64,000 bases of DNA from Saprospiraceae bacterium (GCA_016720635.1 JADKKF010000007.1:192171-256170), one strand, 5' to 3'. Counted from the first letter of the stretch, positions 1 to 9,097 are shown. Numbers and translations: made by a program. The notes: generated by a model from the sequence alone, not told the origin.

Positions 1-637
1 GATCCAAATCATCTTCGTCAATTTGAGCGTTTCGAATACGGTCTAACAGCTTGATGAATGCACGTTCTTTCTGCCGAAAGACGTTGGTCAATTCTATCAT
101 TTGCATATGGAAACCTTGTTTAAAAACTTTGGCTTCAAAAAAATAAGGCGATTCGTAACCCATTTTTTTAAGGACAATGGCATCTTCTTGAGTGACCACT
201 GGCGGCAATTGGAGTAAATCTCCGAAAAGAAGTATTTGTACGCCTCCAAAAGGCAAATTCGATTTTCTATTTTTTTGTAAAAAAATGTTCATCCGATCGA
301 ATAAATCGGCGCGAATCATGGAGACTTCGTCTATGATCAATAATTCTAATGCTTGAAACATTTTAAATTTGGCGACCTTTTTGATCGAAGCAAAATCTTC
401 GATGTATGGTGCAAATCCAAAGAATGAATGAATTGTTTGGCCGCCGACATTGAGGGCGGCGATGCCGGTAGGAGCGAGGACAGCGAGGGTTTTCTTATTG
501 GTCCTTTTGATTAAATCTAGCAAGGTGGATTTTCCTGTACCTGCACGCCCTGTGATAAAATAATTGGCATCCGAGTGATCTAAATCACTGAGAATTTGCC
601 TGAAATCTTGGTTTAGGACGATGGGTTGAAAGTTCAC
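1..637 (-). CDS. PIF1-like superfamily 1 DNA helicase (N-terminal part, runs off left edge)
   Basis: The visible 212 residues form the first RecA-like domain of a PIF1/RecD-type 5'-3' DNA helicase, expected to unwind DNA in the cytoplasm. Walker A GRAGTGKS is at residues 30-37, motif Ia (LAPTGIAA) near 54-61, Walker B IDEVSMIRAD at 102-111, and GDLLQLPP (motif III) near 137-144. The remaining helicase motifs lie beyond base 1. The start is GTG at 637-635: an in-frame TAG lies at 661-659 with no ATG between, and the GTG overlaps the TGA of the upstream gene (GTGA), pointing to translational coupling. The family call is firm. Its cellular role (repair, recombination or G-quadruplex processing) cannot be read from this fragment. 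Confidence 0.88.
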   Translation of the reverse strand, partial: MNFQPIVLNQDFRQILSDLDHSDANYFITGRAGTGKSTLLDLIKRTNKKTLAVLAPTGIAALNVGGQTIHSFFGFAPYIEDFASIKKVAKFKMFQALELLIIDEVSMIRADLFDRMNIFLQKNRKSNLPFGGVQILLFGDLLQLPPVVTQEDAIVLKKMGYESPYFFEAKVFKQGFHMQMIELTNVFRQKERAFIKLLDRIRNAQIDEDDLD

Positions 638-975
638 GAATCTTGTTTTGGTTGTTTGCTAAGGATTTTGGTTTCTATGATAAAATATTCCAATCCGATA
701 TATATAATGATCAATAATACTATTAAAATACGCTCGAGGTAATAATAATTCATTCGCAAAAAGGGTAGGAGCGTACTCAAAACAATGGCCAATAAGCCGA
801 TGGTCCACAATAACCTAATTTTCATGGATTTTATCTTGGTTTTAGTGGCAATGTCATAATCGAGTTGTTTAGGTAAAATATATACGGGGAGTGTGTTTAA
901 CCATTTGAATTTGTATTGATAGTACAAACCAAGTCCATAAATTATCATCAAAAAACCAAAAATAAGAAGCAACAT
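634..975 (-). CDS. small three-helix membrane protein, unknown function
   Basis: A 113-residue protein I do not recognise. It has three likely membrane segments, at about residues 2-20, 52-72 and 82-101. A charged stretch (KIKSMKIR) before the second helix probably faces the cytoplasm. It lies directly upstream of the PIF1-like helicase and shares 4 bases with its GTG start, so the two are probably co-transcribed and translationally coupled. The functional link between them is unknown. Open reading, hydrophobic periodicity and coupling support a real gene. Confidence 0.6.
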   Translation of the reverse strand: MLLLIFGFLMIIYGLGLYYQYKFKWLNTLPVYILPKQLDYDIATKTKIKSMKIRLLWTIGLLAIVLSTLLPFLRMNYYYLERILIVLLIIIYIGLEYFIIETKILSKQPKQDS

Positions 976-1070
976 AGGTAATAAAAAATATTAAACAAGT
1001 AAAATATATATATAATTAACAAATATAAAAAAATTAACATAAATAATTTCAAGAAATTAAACAAAGTACC

Positions 1071-1078
1071 TACTTTTG
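1071..1078 (+). promoter_or_regulatory. -7 promoter box (TACTTTTG) of the FN3 protein gene
   Basis: TACTTTTG matches the Bacteroidota -7 consensus TANNTTTG exactly and lies 68 bases before the start codon at 1147. The upstream -33 element is weak (TTTC near 1047). The region between 976 and 1146 holds no other gene. Confidence 0.5.
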
Positions 1079-1146
1079 TACACAGACAACGATCAATTTT
1101 TTATAGAATCAAGATTTTAATTGTAAAATCACATCAACCACCTGTC

Positions 1147-4100
1147 ATGAAAAAAATATTTCCATTATTTTTTGTTCTAGTTAGCCTATTCTCCTTTTCA
1201 AATGCATCAGCTAACACAATTATCGACAAAAAAATAGATTTATCGCTTGAAAAACCTGTTTGTTCGACACCTACTTGGCCAATGGCCACAAGCGTTACTT
1301 GCAATAGTGCACTCATCTCTTGGGATGGAGTAAATGGCGCCGTTTCCTACCAATTGGAATATAGAGCTATTGGAAATCCCAGCTGGACAACAATCAACGC
1401 ATCAAGTGTATATTATAGTCTTTCGGGACTATCGGCCAATACGGCCTATGAATGGCGCATAAGGACCTATTGCGGTGGGGCTGATTACAGCGCATACACC
1501 TACAGCCAAACTTTTACAACCAGTTGTACAACTTACTGTCAAATCCCGACTGGAACGTATGAAACCGGAATCAGTTCAACTGGAGCTACCTTAAATTGGG
1601 CCCCAGCAGCGGGCGCACAAAGTTATACTGTAGAATACCAAGTGTGGGGTAGTGGTACTTGGATTACCGCAAGCACGACGACAAATAATTCAGTTACTTT
1701 AATTGGTTTGACATCTAATACGATGTATGAATGGAGAGTGCGTGCCAATTGCAATTATGGCTGGTACAGTCTTTGGAGTTCTTTGGATAGTTTCCAAACT
1801 ACAGCGGCCTATTATCCATGTTCTAGCCCAACTTCCCTAAGCAATCTTTACACTTCAAGTACGACAAATACTATTAGTTGGTCTGCGGTTTCTGGTGCAA
1901 TTTCTTATCAGGTGCAATATCGCCAGTATTTAGGAACATGGACTACAGTAACAGTGAATACAAATTCATTGACACTAACTGGGTTAGTTTGCAGTGCGAA
2001 TTATGAATTTTGTGTAAGAGCATTGTATTCTTCAGGCAATTATTCAAATTGGTCATATGCTTATTCCTTTCAACAAAATTGTATTACATATTGTGGTTCA
2101 CCTAGTGGACTTTTTGCCACTTTGAGTGGAACATCCAATGCCGTGGTGTCATGGAATGCTGCTTATGGGGCTTCCTATTATGAAATCCAGTACAAAGCTA
2201 CAACCAGTTCAACTTGGCAGTATGCTACCGTATATGGAACAAATTTTACTATTTACGGCCTATCTCCATGCGTCACTTATCATTTTTGTGTTAGAGCGAA
2301 TTGTGGATCAGGCAATTGGAGTTCTTGGTCTTATGCGCATAATTTCACTACTAGTTGTTTGTCTTGTGATGCGCCAACCTATTTGACAGAAACAAATATT
2401 GGTTCAAATACGGCTACATTGAGTTGGGGTAGTGGGGGCAGCGGTGTCCTTTCGTATACATTGCAATATAGACAAGTAGGTTCTAGCTATTGGACTACCA
2501 TCAATAATATATACGGAACTTCAACTACTTTAAATACTCTGTCGCCCAATACCAATTATGAATATGCAGTTAGATCAAATTGTCTAAGTGGCTTGTATAG
2601 TGGATGGTCAGGAATTCAAGATTTTTGGACAAGCCCAGCTTCATGTGGAATACCATATGGAATAAATGCTTACAGTATTACCTCTAATTCTGCCAGTATA
2701 TCATGGCAATCTGTTAGTGGTGCAGTTGACTATACGTTGCAATACAGGGTGGGCAATTATGGTGCTTGGAATACAATTACAGTTACCAATCCTGCGGCAT
2801 TCCTTTCGGGCCTTTCACCAGCTACTACATATCAATTATGTATTCGGGCAAATTGCGCATACGGTAACTACGGACTTTGGAGTAGTATCTATTCATTTAC
2901 AACACTAAGTCCGTTCACGTGCTATGCACCCAATAATTTAGGAACATCGTCTGTTGGTTCAACCTCGGCAACTCTAACTTGGAATGCTATCCCAGGAGCC
3001 AGTTCATATGAAGTTCAATATCGCGCTGGAAACAGTGGTACTTGGACCACTTTGGTGGTCACTTCGAATTCATTGACATTGACGAATTTAACTTCTTGTA
3101 GTACATATCATTTCTGTGTTAGAACACTTTGTAATCCTTATGGTACCAGCACTTGGTCATATAATTATTCATTTAATACCTATTGTCCACCTGCTGTTTG
3201 TACTACTGCACCGACTGGGCTTTCCGTTAGTAATATAGGAGCAAATTCAGCGGTTTTGAACTGGACGGCTGTGTCAGGAGCAAATTATTATGAAATCCAA
3301 TATCGATTGAATAATGGACAATGGGTTGTAGTAAATTCCAATACCAATAGCCTTTCATTGGCAGGATTAACAGGATGTAGTACTTACCATTTTTGTGTAA
3401 GGGCCGTTTGTAGCTCGGGTATATACAGCACTTGGTCATATAATTATTCATTTAATACCTATTGTCCACCTGCAGTTTGTACTACGGCACCGACTGGGCT
3501 TTCCGTTAGTAATATAGGAGCAAATTCAGCGGTCTTGAACTGGACGGCTGTGTCAGGTGCAAATTATTATGAAATTCAATATCGATTAAATAATGGTCAA
3601 TGGGTTGTAGTAAATTCAAATACCAATAGCCTTTCATTGACAGGATTAACGGGATGTAGTACTTACCATTTTTGTGTAAGGGCCGTTTGTAGCTCGGGTA
3701 TATACAGCACTTGGTCATATAATTATTCATTTAATACCTATTGCCCTCCTGCAGTTTGTACTACGGCACCGACCGGGCTTTCCGTTGGCAATATTGGAGC
3801 AAACTCGGCGGTTTTGAACTGGACGGCTGTGTCAGGTGCAAATTATTATGAAATCCAATATCAATTGAATAATGGTCAATGGGTGGTTGTAAATGCATAT
3901 TCTAACAGCATCACATTAACTGGATTGACAGAATGTGGGACTTACCATTTTTGCGTGAGAGGTGTTTGTAGCTCGGGCATTTACAGTGCATGGTCGTATA
4001 ATTATTCATTTAACACTACATGTGTACCTCATTATTGTACCACAGCACCAACCGGTCTTGGTGTATCAAATGTTGGCTTGACCAGCAGTACATTGAATTG

Positions 4101-5928
4101 GACTGCGGTTGCTGGGGCAACTGCCTATGAAGTTCAATATAGACAAGCAAACACATCCAATTGGATTTCGGTGGTAACTACCACCAATAGCATAAATTTG
4201 ACCAGTTTAAGCGGATGCGCCAATTATCAGTATTGTGTAAGAGCCATTTGTGGATACGGAACATATAGTCCTTGGTCTAACGCGTATTCTTGGGCTACGA
4301 CTTGTCCGCCACCTTCTTGCACTTGGGCACCGACTAATTTGAGCTCATATAATAACACCAATAGTGTAATCAATGTACAATGGCAGGCAGTAACTGGAGC
4401 AATTTCTTATCAAATTCAATATAGAATTGGAACATCTGGTACATGGTTGTATGCGAATGCAAATACGAATGCAATTGCTCTATCAGGTCTTACTTCATGC
4501 AGCAATTACTACATTTGTGTAAGGGCAATTTGTTATGCGGGATCATATAGCCCTTGGTCAAATGTTTACGTATCTTCGACAACATGTCCGCCACCAGCAT
4601 GCAATGTGGCTCCTTCGGGGATATCCAGTTATAACGTCAACAGCAATAACACCAATTTAAACTGGTCTGCTGTTTCAGGGGCAGTTTCTTATGAAATACA
4701 ATACAGACCAGCCAGTTCAAGTTCTTGGATATTTACGAATTCAACCACAAACAACATTAGCCTTTCTGGTCTAAATCCTTGTACAACGTATCACTTCTGT
4801 GTACGTGCTGTTTGTTCGTATGGTTCTAGCGCATGGAGTTATAATTATAGTTTTACAACCAATTGTGATCCGCATTATGTCTGTGACGCGCCTACAAATC
4901 TATCTGAATGGGATATTTGGAATAATAGTGTAAAATTGATGTGGACTGGTGTAACAAACGCTGGATCATATACCATCCAATATAGAATTCTTGGGACTTC
5001 AACGTGGTCATCCATTACCAATTCAGGATTAGGAAATATGCAAGATATTTTTGGTTTAGCCTCGGGTACGACCTACGAATGGAGAATTGCTTCAGCATGC
5101 AATACGGGTGGATCTAGTCAATTTAGCTCTATTAGGACTTTCACAACCACAGGAGGTACGCCTGCAACTGGCTCAAATGATAACGCATGTGGGGCCTTTA
5201 ATTTACCCGTCGATTTTACTTGTATAAATACCCTTGGAAGTACAATTGGGTCAACTGGATCTTCATATCCAGCCGCTCCAACTTCTTGCTATTATTCGCC
5301 GAACGATGTTTGGTTTAAAGCAGTATTTCCACCAAATGGGGCACTTTCTATTAGGACGGCATCAGGTAGCCTCCAAGATGGAGTTATGGCCTTGTACAGA
5401 GGTTCTGACTGCAATAATCTTACATATTTTATGTGCATTGACGACAGTTATGGTACGACTATGCCAACAGTTGATGTAGCTGGAGTACCAGGAAGTACTT
5501 TATGGATAAGGATTTGGGGTTATGGCAATTCAAATGGAACGTTTAATATCTGTGCAACAACAAGTTCATATCTAATTACAAACACACCGAATGTAAGTTT
5601 AAAAGACGATTTAGAGGTGTCTTCAAATACCACAGAGTCTTCTAATTTCATTTTGAATCAATCAAAAGTAAAGAAGAATGTTGAAATGTTTGTTTATCCT
5701 AATCCAGCCAACCAGTACCTGAAAGTTGAATTTGGAAAGCAATTCAATGGTAAAAATGTGTCGTTTAAAATATTTGATTTGTCAGGACGTGAGCTTTTGA
5801 ATGGCATGGAAAGCGAGTTATTTGGCCCATTAAGTGTTAATACAAGTGAACTAATGCCAGGTCTATATTTGTTGGAATGTAAAATAGGAGAGGAGAGTCT
5901 AAGAACTAAGATCAGTATAGCTAGATAA
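1147..5928 (+). CDS. secreted multi-fibronectin-type-III protein with T9SS C-terminal sorting domain
   Basis: A 1593-residue protein predicted to be exported and attached to, or released from, the cell surface. Residues 1-22 are a signal peptide ending in ASA. About 14 FN3-like modules of roughly 93 residues follow, each with a YxIQYR-type strand, an AT/CTTYxxCVRA strand and Cys residues at the module borders. Then comes a NDNACGAF...WIRIWGYG domain, a Bacteroidota PPC/jelly-roll-like module often found before the tail. The last ~80 residues start at VYPNPA, contain FDLSGRELL and end in a short basic tail: the type A sorting domain recognised by the type IX secretion system. FN3 arrays usually serve adhesion or as spacers; no catalytic domain is visible. 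Modules 8-10 are nearly identical at the DNA level. A -7 box lies upstream and a strong terminator downstream, so it is probably monocistronic. Confidence 0.9.
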   Translation: MKKIFPLFFVLVSLFSFSNASANTIIDKKIDLSLEKPVCSTPTWPMATSVTCNSALISWDGVNGAVSYQLEYRAIGNPSWTTINASSVYYSLSGLSANTAYEWRIRTYCGGADYSAYTYSQTFTTSCTTYCQIPTGTYETGISSTGATLNWAPAAGAQSYTVEYQVWGSGTWITASTTTNNSVTLIGLTSNTMYEWRVRANCNYGWYSLWSSLDSFQTTAAYYPCSSPTSLSNLYTSSTTNTISWSAVSGAISYQVQYRQYLGTWTTVTVNTNSLTLTGLVCSANYEFCVRALYSSGNYSNWSYAYSFQQNCITYCGSPSGLFATLSGTSNAVVSWNAAYGASYYEIQYKATTSSTWQYATVYGTNFTIYGLSPCVTYHFCVRANCGSGNWSSWSYAHNFTTSCLSCDAPTYLTETNIGSNTATLSWGSGGSGVLSYTLQYRQVGSSYWTTINNIYGTSTTLNTLSPNTNYEYAVRSNCLSGLYSGWSGIQDFWTSPASCGIPYGINAYSITSNSASISWQSVSGAVDYTLQYRVGNYGAWNTITVTNPAAFLSGLSPATTYQLCIRANCAYGNYGLWSSIYSFTTLSPFTCYAPNNLGTSSVGSTSATLTWNAIPGASSYEVQYRAGNSGTWTTLVVTSNSLTLTNLTSCSTYHFCVRTLCNPYGTSTWSYNYSFNTYCPPAVCTTAPTGLSVSNIGANSAVLNWTAVSGANYYEIQYRLNNGQWVVVNSNTNSLSLAGLTGCSTYHFCVRAVCSSGIYSTWSYNYSFNTYCPPAVCTTAPTGLSVSNIGANSAVLNWTAVSGANYYEIQYRLNNGQWVVVNSNTNSLSLTGLTGCSTYHFCVRAVCSSGIYSTWSYNYSFNTYCPPAVCTTAPTGLSVGNIGANSAVLNWTAVSGANYYEIQYQLNNGQWVVVNAYSNSITLTGLTECGTYHFCVRGVCSSGIYSAWSYNYSFNTTCVPHYCTTAPTGLGVSNVGLTSSTLNWTAVAGATAYEVQYRQANTSNWISVVTTTNSINLTSLSGCANYQYCVRAICGYGTYSPWSNAYSWATTCPPPSCTWAPTNLSSYNNTNSVINVQWQAVTGAISYQIQYRIGTSGTWLYANANTNAIALSGLTSCSNYYICVRAICYAGSYSPWSNVYVSSTTCPPPACNVAPSGISSYNVNSNNTNLNWSAVSGAVSYEIQYRPASSSSWIFTNSTTNNISLSGLNPCTTYHFCVRAVCSYGSSAWSYNYSFTTNCDPHYVCDAPTNLSEWDIWNNSVKLMWTGVTNAGSYTIQYRILGTSTWSSITNSGLGNMQDIFGLASGTTYEWRIASACNTGGSSQFSSIRTFTTTGGTPATGSNDNACGAFNLPVDFTCINTLGSTIGSTGSSYPAAPTSCYYSPNDVWFKAVFPPNGALSIRTASGSLQDGVMALYRGSDCNNLTYFMCIDDSYGTTMPTVDVAGVPGSTLWIRIWGYGNSNGTFNICATTSSYLITNTPNVSLKDDLEVSSNTTESSNFILNQSKVKKNVEMFVYPNPANQYLKVEFGKQFNGKNVSFKIFDLSGRELLNGMESELFGPLSVNTSELMPGLYLLECKIGEESLRTKISIAR
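3181..4017 (+). repeat. three tandem near-identical 279-bp units encoding FN3 modules 8-10
   Basis: Units begin at 3181, 3460 and 3739 with exact 279-bp (93-codon) spacing; each starts at TATTG(T/C)CC. Units 1 and 2 differ by only a handful of bases. Unit 3 diverges more in its second half. The homology leaks into the end of module 7, which shares the ACTTGGTCATATAATTATTC stretch. This indicates recent in-frame duplication or gene conversion inside the FN3 array. Confidence 0.9.
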
Positions 5929-5949
5929 AAATCTCAAATATAAATAGCA

Positions 5950-5979
5950 AAGCCAATTCGAAAGGATTGGCTTTTTTTT
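5950..5979 (+). terminator. intrinsic terminator after the FN3 gene
   Basis: An 8-bp stem AAGCCAAT/ATTGGCTT, extended by T-G and C-G pairs around a GAAA tetraloop, is followed directly by a run of eight T. It lies 22 bases after the stop codon and ends the long FN3 transcript before the tRNA unit. Confidence 0.85.
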
Positions 5980-6068
5980 ATGCCTTAACTTTTGATATTT
6001 TGTTTTAAAAAAATAAGAAAAAAATTAAAAACAAAGAACTGTAATGTGCTTTTTTGTAAAAAAGATTA

Positions 6069-6076
6069 TATCTTTG
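6069..6076 (+). promoter_or_regulatory. -7 promoter box (TATCTTTG) of tRNA-Arg
   Basis: TATCTTTG fits TANNTTTG and ends 22 bases before the first base of the tRNA, the expected distance for a short 5' leader. A TTTG at 6053-6056 is too close (12-base spacer) to be a normal -33 element, so only the -7 box is supported. Confidence 0.5.
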
Positions 6077-6098
6077 CACTCGCTTTAAAAAGCTAACA

Positions 6099-6172
<74 letters not shown>

Positions 6173-6196
6173 CAGGATTACCTTCTAGGGTGTCTC

Positions 6197-6236
6197 AAGC
6201 CTTACAATCCTTGGTGTTTGTGAGGCTTTATTTTTT
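6197..6236 (+). terminator. intrinsic terminator of the tRNA-Arg transcript
   Basis: AAGCCTTACAA (6197-6207) pairs with TTGTGAGGCTT (6218-6228) over 11 bp with one T-G wobble and a 10-base loop, followed by TATTTTTT. It overlaps the stop codon of the convergent cytochrome c gene. It has no T-tract on the minus strand, so it serves the tRNA only. Confidence 0.75.
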
Positions 6237-6632
6237 ATAGGTTTCAATAGATTTAATGGTATTCTGAATATTGGGCAGAGGAATTTGGTTTCCCCAATTG
6301 GTATTTATATAACAGATAATATTATTGATTTGAAATGGAGTTAAAGAACCAAAACCTTCCATAGCTTGGAAATCATATACTTTTCCATTGACAGTTATCG
6401 TGTCTTTTAAACCAAATTTTATGATTCTAGGCAAAATATCTTGATTGTTTTTTAAATAATCTGAATGTGCTAACGGTGGGTATAATCCTCCCAACCCTAA
6501 GCCATTATCTTGGTGGCAGTTTTGGCATAGTTTTTCATATAAACGCTTTCCTTCTGAGTAGTTATTATCGCCGCAGTTGGTAAAAATTAGAAACACAGAG
6601 AAGAAGGCAATTAATTCGCTATATTTTTTCAC
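6228..6632 (-). CDS. small c-type cytochrome lipoprotein
   Basis: A 134-residue exported mono-haem cytochrome c. An N-terminal hydrophobic segment ends in a weak lipobox (IFTNC, Cys20), suggesting a lipid-anchored periplasmic protein. The haem-binding motif CQNCH is at 36-40, followed by the class I patterns GLYPPLA and QAMEGFG, whose Met is the likely sixth ligand, and a C-terminal helix (INNIICYINTNWG). It is the last gene of a minus-strand cluster and overlaps the SCO gene by 14 bases, so it probably works with the copper chaperone in or beside the terminal oxidase pathway. It could equally be a soluble electron carrier. Confidence 0.87.
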   Translation of the reverse strand: MKKYSELIAFFSVFLIFTNCGDNNYSEGKRLYEKLCQNCHQDNGLGLGGLYPPLAHSDYLKNNQDILPRIIKFGLKDTITVNGKVYDFQAMEGFGSLTPFQINNIICYINTNWGNQIPLPNIQNTIKSIETYKK

Positions 6633-7233
6633 CTCTTAATGTTTCAATATCCAAAATGAAGCGATCGACAGAAGTTGGATCTGTACCATCACAAAAACTT
6701 CTTACATGCCCTTGGCCATCGATAAGAATTAAATTTCCATTGTGTTCAAATCCACCTGGAGCTTGATCGTTTTCTAAAGCTAATGAAAGATAGTCTCTGG
6801 CTATTTTTTGGGTTTCACCTTTTTTGCCACTTAACAAATGCCACTTTCGTCCGTTAATTTCTAACTTATTTGCATATCTCTTAAGTGTTGGAATCGAATC
6901 GTGATAATGATCAATACTAAATGAAACTAAAAGGATGCTGCTATCCTTTAGATACTTGTCATACAATCTTTTCATTTGCCTCATGGTTTTTGGGCAAATG
7001 GTTGGGCAGGATGTAAAGAAAAAATTAGCTACGTAAATCTTATCTTTGAATAACTTATTGGTTACAAAACTTGAATCTTGATCTTGAAATGAAAAGTTAC
7101 CAATCTGATGGTAAATAGTGTCCTGTCCACTAACATTATGTTCGCCGAGATAAGGTAATTTAGGGTTTTCAGAATTAAAACATGCTATAAAAAAAGCCAA
7201 AAATAAACCAATTCCAATTATGTATTTTACCAT
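6619..7233 (-). CDS. SCO1/SenC/PrrC family copper chaperone lipoprotein
   Basis: A 204-residue thioredoxin-fold protein expected to deliver copper to the CuA centre of cytochrome oxidase, or to act as its thiol reductant. A signal segment ends in FFIAC (Cys18), so it is probably a lipoprotein facing the periplasm. The copper ligands are visible: the CxxxC pair C76/C80 in SCPTICP and the distal histidine H164 in FEHNG. Length and motif order match the SCO family. It lies 4 bases after a lipoprotein gene and overlaps the cytochrome c gene downstream, which supports a respiratory or copper role. Confidence 0.93.
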   Translation of the reverse strand: MVKYIIGIGLFLAFFIACFNSENPKLPYLGEHNVSGQDTIYHQIGNFSFQDQDSSFVTNKLFKDKIYVANFFFTSCPTICPKTMRQMKRLYDKYLKDSSILLVSFSIDHYHDSIPTLKRYANKLEINGRKWHLLSGKKGETQKIARDYLSLALENDQAPGGFEHNGNLILIDGQGHVRSFCDGTDPTSVDRFILDIETLRGEKI

Positions 7234-7237
7234 TTTT

Positions 7238-7654
7238 TTATTTCGCTTGAACTGATGTTAAAAATTGACGAGCTTCCTCGATGCTTGAAAATGTAATTTC
7301 TTTTATGTTGGATAAAACCACTTTTTGCCTATCTAGATAAATTAATTTTTCACTTTTCTCTATGAGATCTATCGAATCACCATAATCCTTCATCCATTTC
7401 ATCATCATTCTGTCGCTGGTTTGAAGATTTCTGATTATTTTATCACGGTCAAATTTTTGAATTACTATGGAATCCAAGGTTTTGCCAGCTGTTAATAGCT
7501 CTATTGAATCTATCAAATCATTCAACTGAAAATTTCGAGCCATGATGACATCATGCAATTCTTCAACCTCTTTCTGTTGAGACGAATGATCAGCACAAGA
7601 TGTATATACAGCTATTGCCAAAAGTGCTGCAATGTATTTGCTAATATTTTTCAT
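7238..7654 (-). CDS. small coiled-coil lipoprotein, unknown function
   Basis: A 138-residue protein with a signal peptide and lipobox (YTSC, Cys20), then a charged, helix-rich mature part. It contains HDVIMARN near residues 34-41 and MMMKWMKDYG near 83-92; the latter is rich in Met with nearby His and Asp, which could bind a metal. I do not recognise a named family. It is 11 bases after the ChaN-like gene and 4 bases before the SCO gene, so it is almost certainly expressed with them, and a part in copper or haem handling is a reasonable guess only. Confidence 0.7.
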   Translation of the reverse strand: MKNISKYIAALLAIAVYTSCADHSSQQKEVEELHDVIMARNFQLNDLIDSIELLTAGKTLDSIVIQKFDRDKIIRNLQTSDRMMMKWMKDYGDSIDLIEKSEKLIYLDRQKVVLSNIKEITFSSIEEARQFLTSVQAK

Positions 7655-7665
7655 AATATAAAAAT

Positions 7666-8553
7666 TTAATATGTTTTGGTCATGCTATCAGATACTTGTA
7701 TAATGAAATTTGCAATGTTTTGTTCGCCAGATTGACAAGAATTAATGTCATTGAATTCATCCATCGAAATATTGACTATCTTTAGAGTTGCCTTACTTTG
7801 GGTAATATAATGTACAATCCCTTGTTTCAAATCCGAATGATATTTCCCATTGAAATGGATAAACTTAGTTTTTTTATGAAAATTTTCAAGAATAAAATGT
7901 GCCATAGTAGCATCTTTGATTGCTTGTGCAAAAACAAAATTGACGGATTCTTGGGATGGCGTCTCCTCATCGTCCAATAGACTTTTGTAACTCGACAATT
8001 TTAAATCAACCTGGCAGGGTAGGGGGGCAATCCATTTACGAGCTTGCTTCGTCAATTCATCTAGCGATTTTATGCCTTTGTTATTGACCATCGATGCATA
8101 TCTACGAGGTATATTGGTGGCGATCAATTTTATTTTTTTTTCTTTGGCAAAAAGGACCAAAGGCTTATAGTCAGTCTTATAATTATCCCACAATCTACAT
8201 TCACTTTCGAATTTTGCTTCAGAAATATAATCGTTCAAATACTCATCCAAAATGACTTGATTGTCCGATTCAAACATCTCTGCACCTAAAACCAAGTTTT
8301 CGCCGTGTTTTGTATATAAATCTTTTGTCAATTCAATTTGTAGCCAATGTCCTATAGGATTGTTGTGCAATTCACCAAAAAATACGATATCAGCTTCCAA
8401 ACATGCATTAAGTAATTCTGAGTAAGGAACCAATTTGTCATTTGCACAGATAGTATAAGCCTTTTTGTCCTGTGCAAATATCGGATTCAATAACCCCAAA
8501 ATAATGACACATATCAACGCACAATTTCCATTTTTTTTAATATCTATCATCAA
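7666..8553 (-). CDS. ChaN-like (DUF399/Tiki fold) haem-binding protein
   Basis: A 295-residue exported protein; the signal peptide ends near FAQ (residue 28) with no clear lipobox. The ChaN hallmarks are present: FFGELHNNP at 58-66, LGAEMFESDNQ near 89-99, an internal WDNYKTDYKPLV segment, IPRRYAS, and HFNGKYHSD near the C terminus. Campylobacter ChaN is an iron-regulated lipoprotein that binds two cofacial haems; the related Tiki fold also includes metalloproteases. The adjacent SCO and cytochrome genes favour haem or metal handling. It lies 19 bases downstream of a DUF4442 gene. Confidence 0.8.
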   Translation of the reverse strand: MMIDIKKNGNCALICVIILGLLNPIFAQDKKAYTICANDKLVPYSELLNACLEADIVFFGELHNNPIGHWLQIELTKDLYTKHGENLVLGAEMFESDNQVILDEYLNDYISEAKFESECRLWDNYKTDYKPLVLFAKEKKIKLIATNIPRRYASMVNNKGIKSLDELTKQARKWIAPLPCQVDLKLSSYKSLLDDEETPSQESVNFVFAQAIKDATMAHFILENFHKKTKFIHFNGKYHSDLKQGIVHYITQSKATLKIVNISMDEFNDINSCQSGEQNIANFIIQVSDSMTKTY

Positions 8554-8572
8554 TTAGTTATGTTAAATAGAA

Positions 8573-9046
8573 TTATTTTAATCTAAAAGCCCATTTACAT
8601 CGAAAAGTGGCAATGACGTCTCCGTTCTCATTCTTAGCTTCAGAGTATGCAGTAACTTCTGTACCTTCCTTAGTGGCAATGGCCCTTTCTATTGCGGAGT
8701 TAATTGACTTTCCATCAGTACATTTAAAAACAACTAAACCTTTAGCTTTTTTGATGAAATTATCTTCAATATTTAAAAGTAGCATACTCACTTTTACTTT
8801 TGAATCTAATATTAAAGCCTGTGCAATTATCCCTGTCGAAAATTCACCGCCCATGCACAATGCTGCAAAATAAATCGACCCAAATGGATTTTGATTTATC
8901 CATCTGAATTTCATATTAATCTCAGCTTCATTAAAATTTACGTATTTTGGATTTACTCCCGCAAAGAAAGCCAAAGGCAAATGCCTTAATAAATAAAGCT
9001 GAAAAAAACGGCTATTAATCCGCTGTAATACCTTGTTGTCCTCCAT
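8573..9046 (-). CDS. DUF4442 hotdog-fold protein (thioesterase-like)
   Basis: A 157-residue protein resembling DUF4442 acyl-CoA thioesterase-like proteins. It has GSIYFAALCMGGEFSTG near residues 56-72, the position where hotdog enzymes bind the acyl thioester, then strands such as VSMLLLNIE and a C-terminal VIATFRCKWAFRLK strand. No signal peptide is seen, so it should be cytoplasmic. It is the first gene of the minus-strand group leading to chaN, sco and cytochrome c, with a 19-base gap. Its substrate is unknown and the link to the respiratory genes may only be positional. Confidence 0.7.
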   Translation of the reverse strand: MEDNKVLQRINSRFFQLYLLRHLPLAFFAGVNPKYVNFNEAEINMKFRWINQNPFGSIYFAALCMGGEFSTGIIAQALILDSKVKVSMLLLNIEDNFIKKAKGLVVFKCTDGKSINSAIERAIATKEGTEVTAYSEAKNENGDVIATFRCKWAFRLK

Positions 9047-9097
9047 TCTTTAAAAGCAATAAAATGTCCTATAATTAATATTATGTTAAATAGAAAA

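Noticed and set aside
3227..3730. Two nearly identical 74-residue minus-strand frames (3227-3451 and 3506-3730)
   Set aside because: They are the antisense shadow of the tandem FN3 units; their similarity only reflects the repeated coding DNA on the plus strand.
3181..4017. Possible CRISPR-like or satellite array
   Set aside because: The 279-bp units are in frame, contiguous, lack spacers and encode FN3 modules.
6053..6056. -33 element TTTG for the tRNA promoter
   Set aside because: The 12-base spacer to the -7 box is too short for the Bacteroidota consensus of about 17-23 bases.
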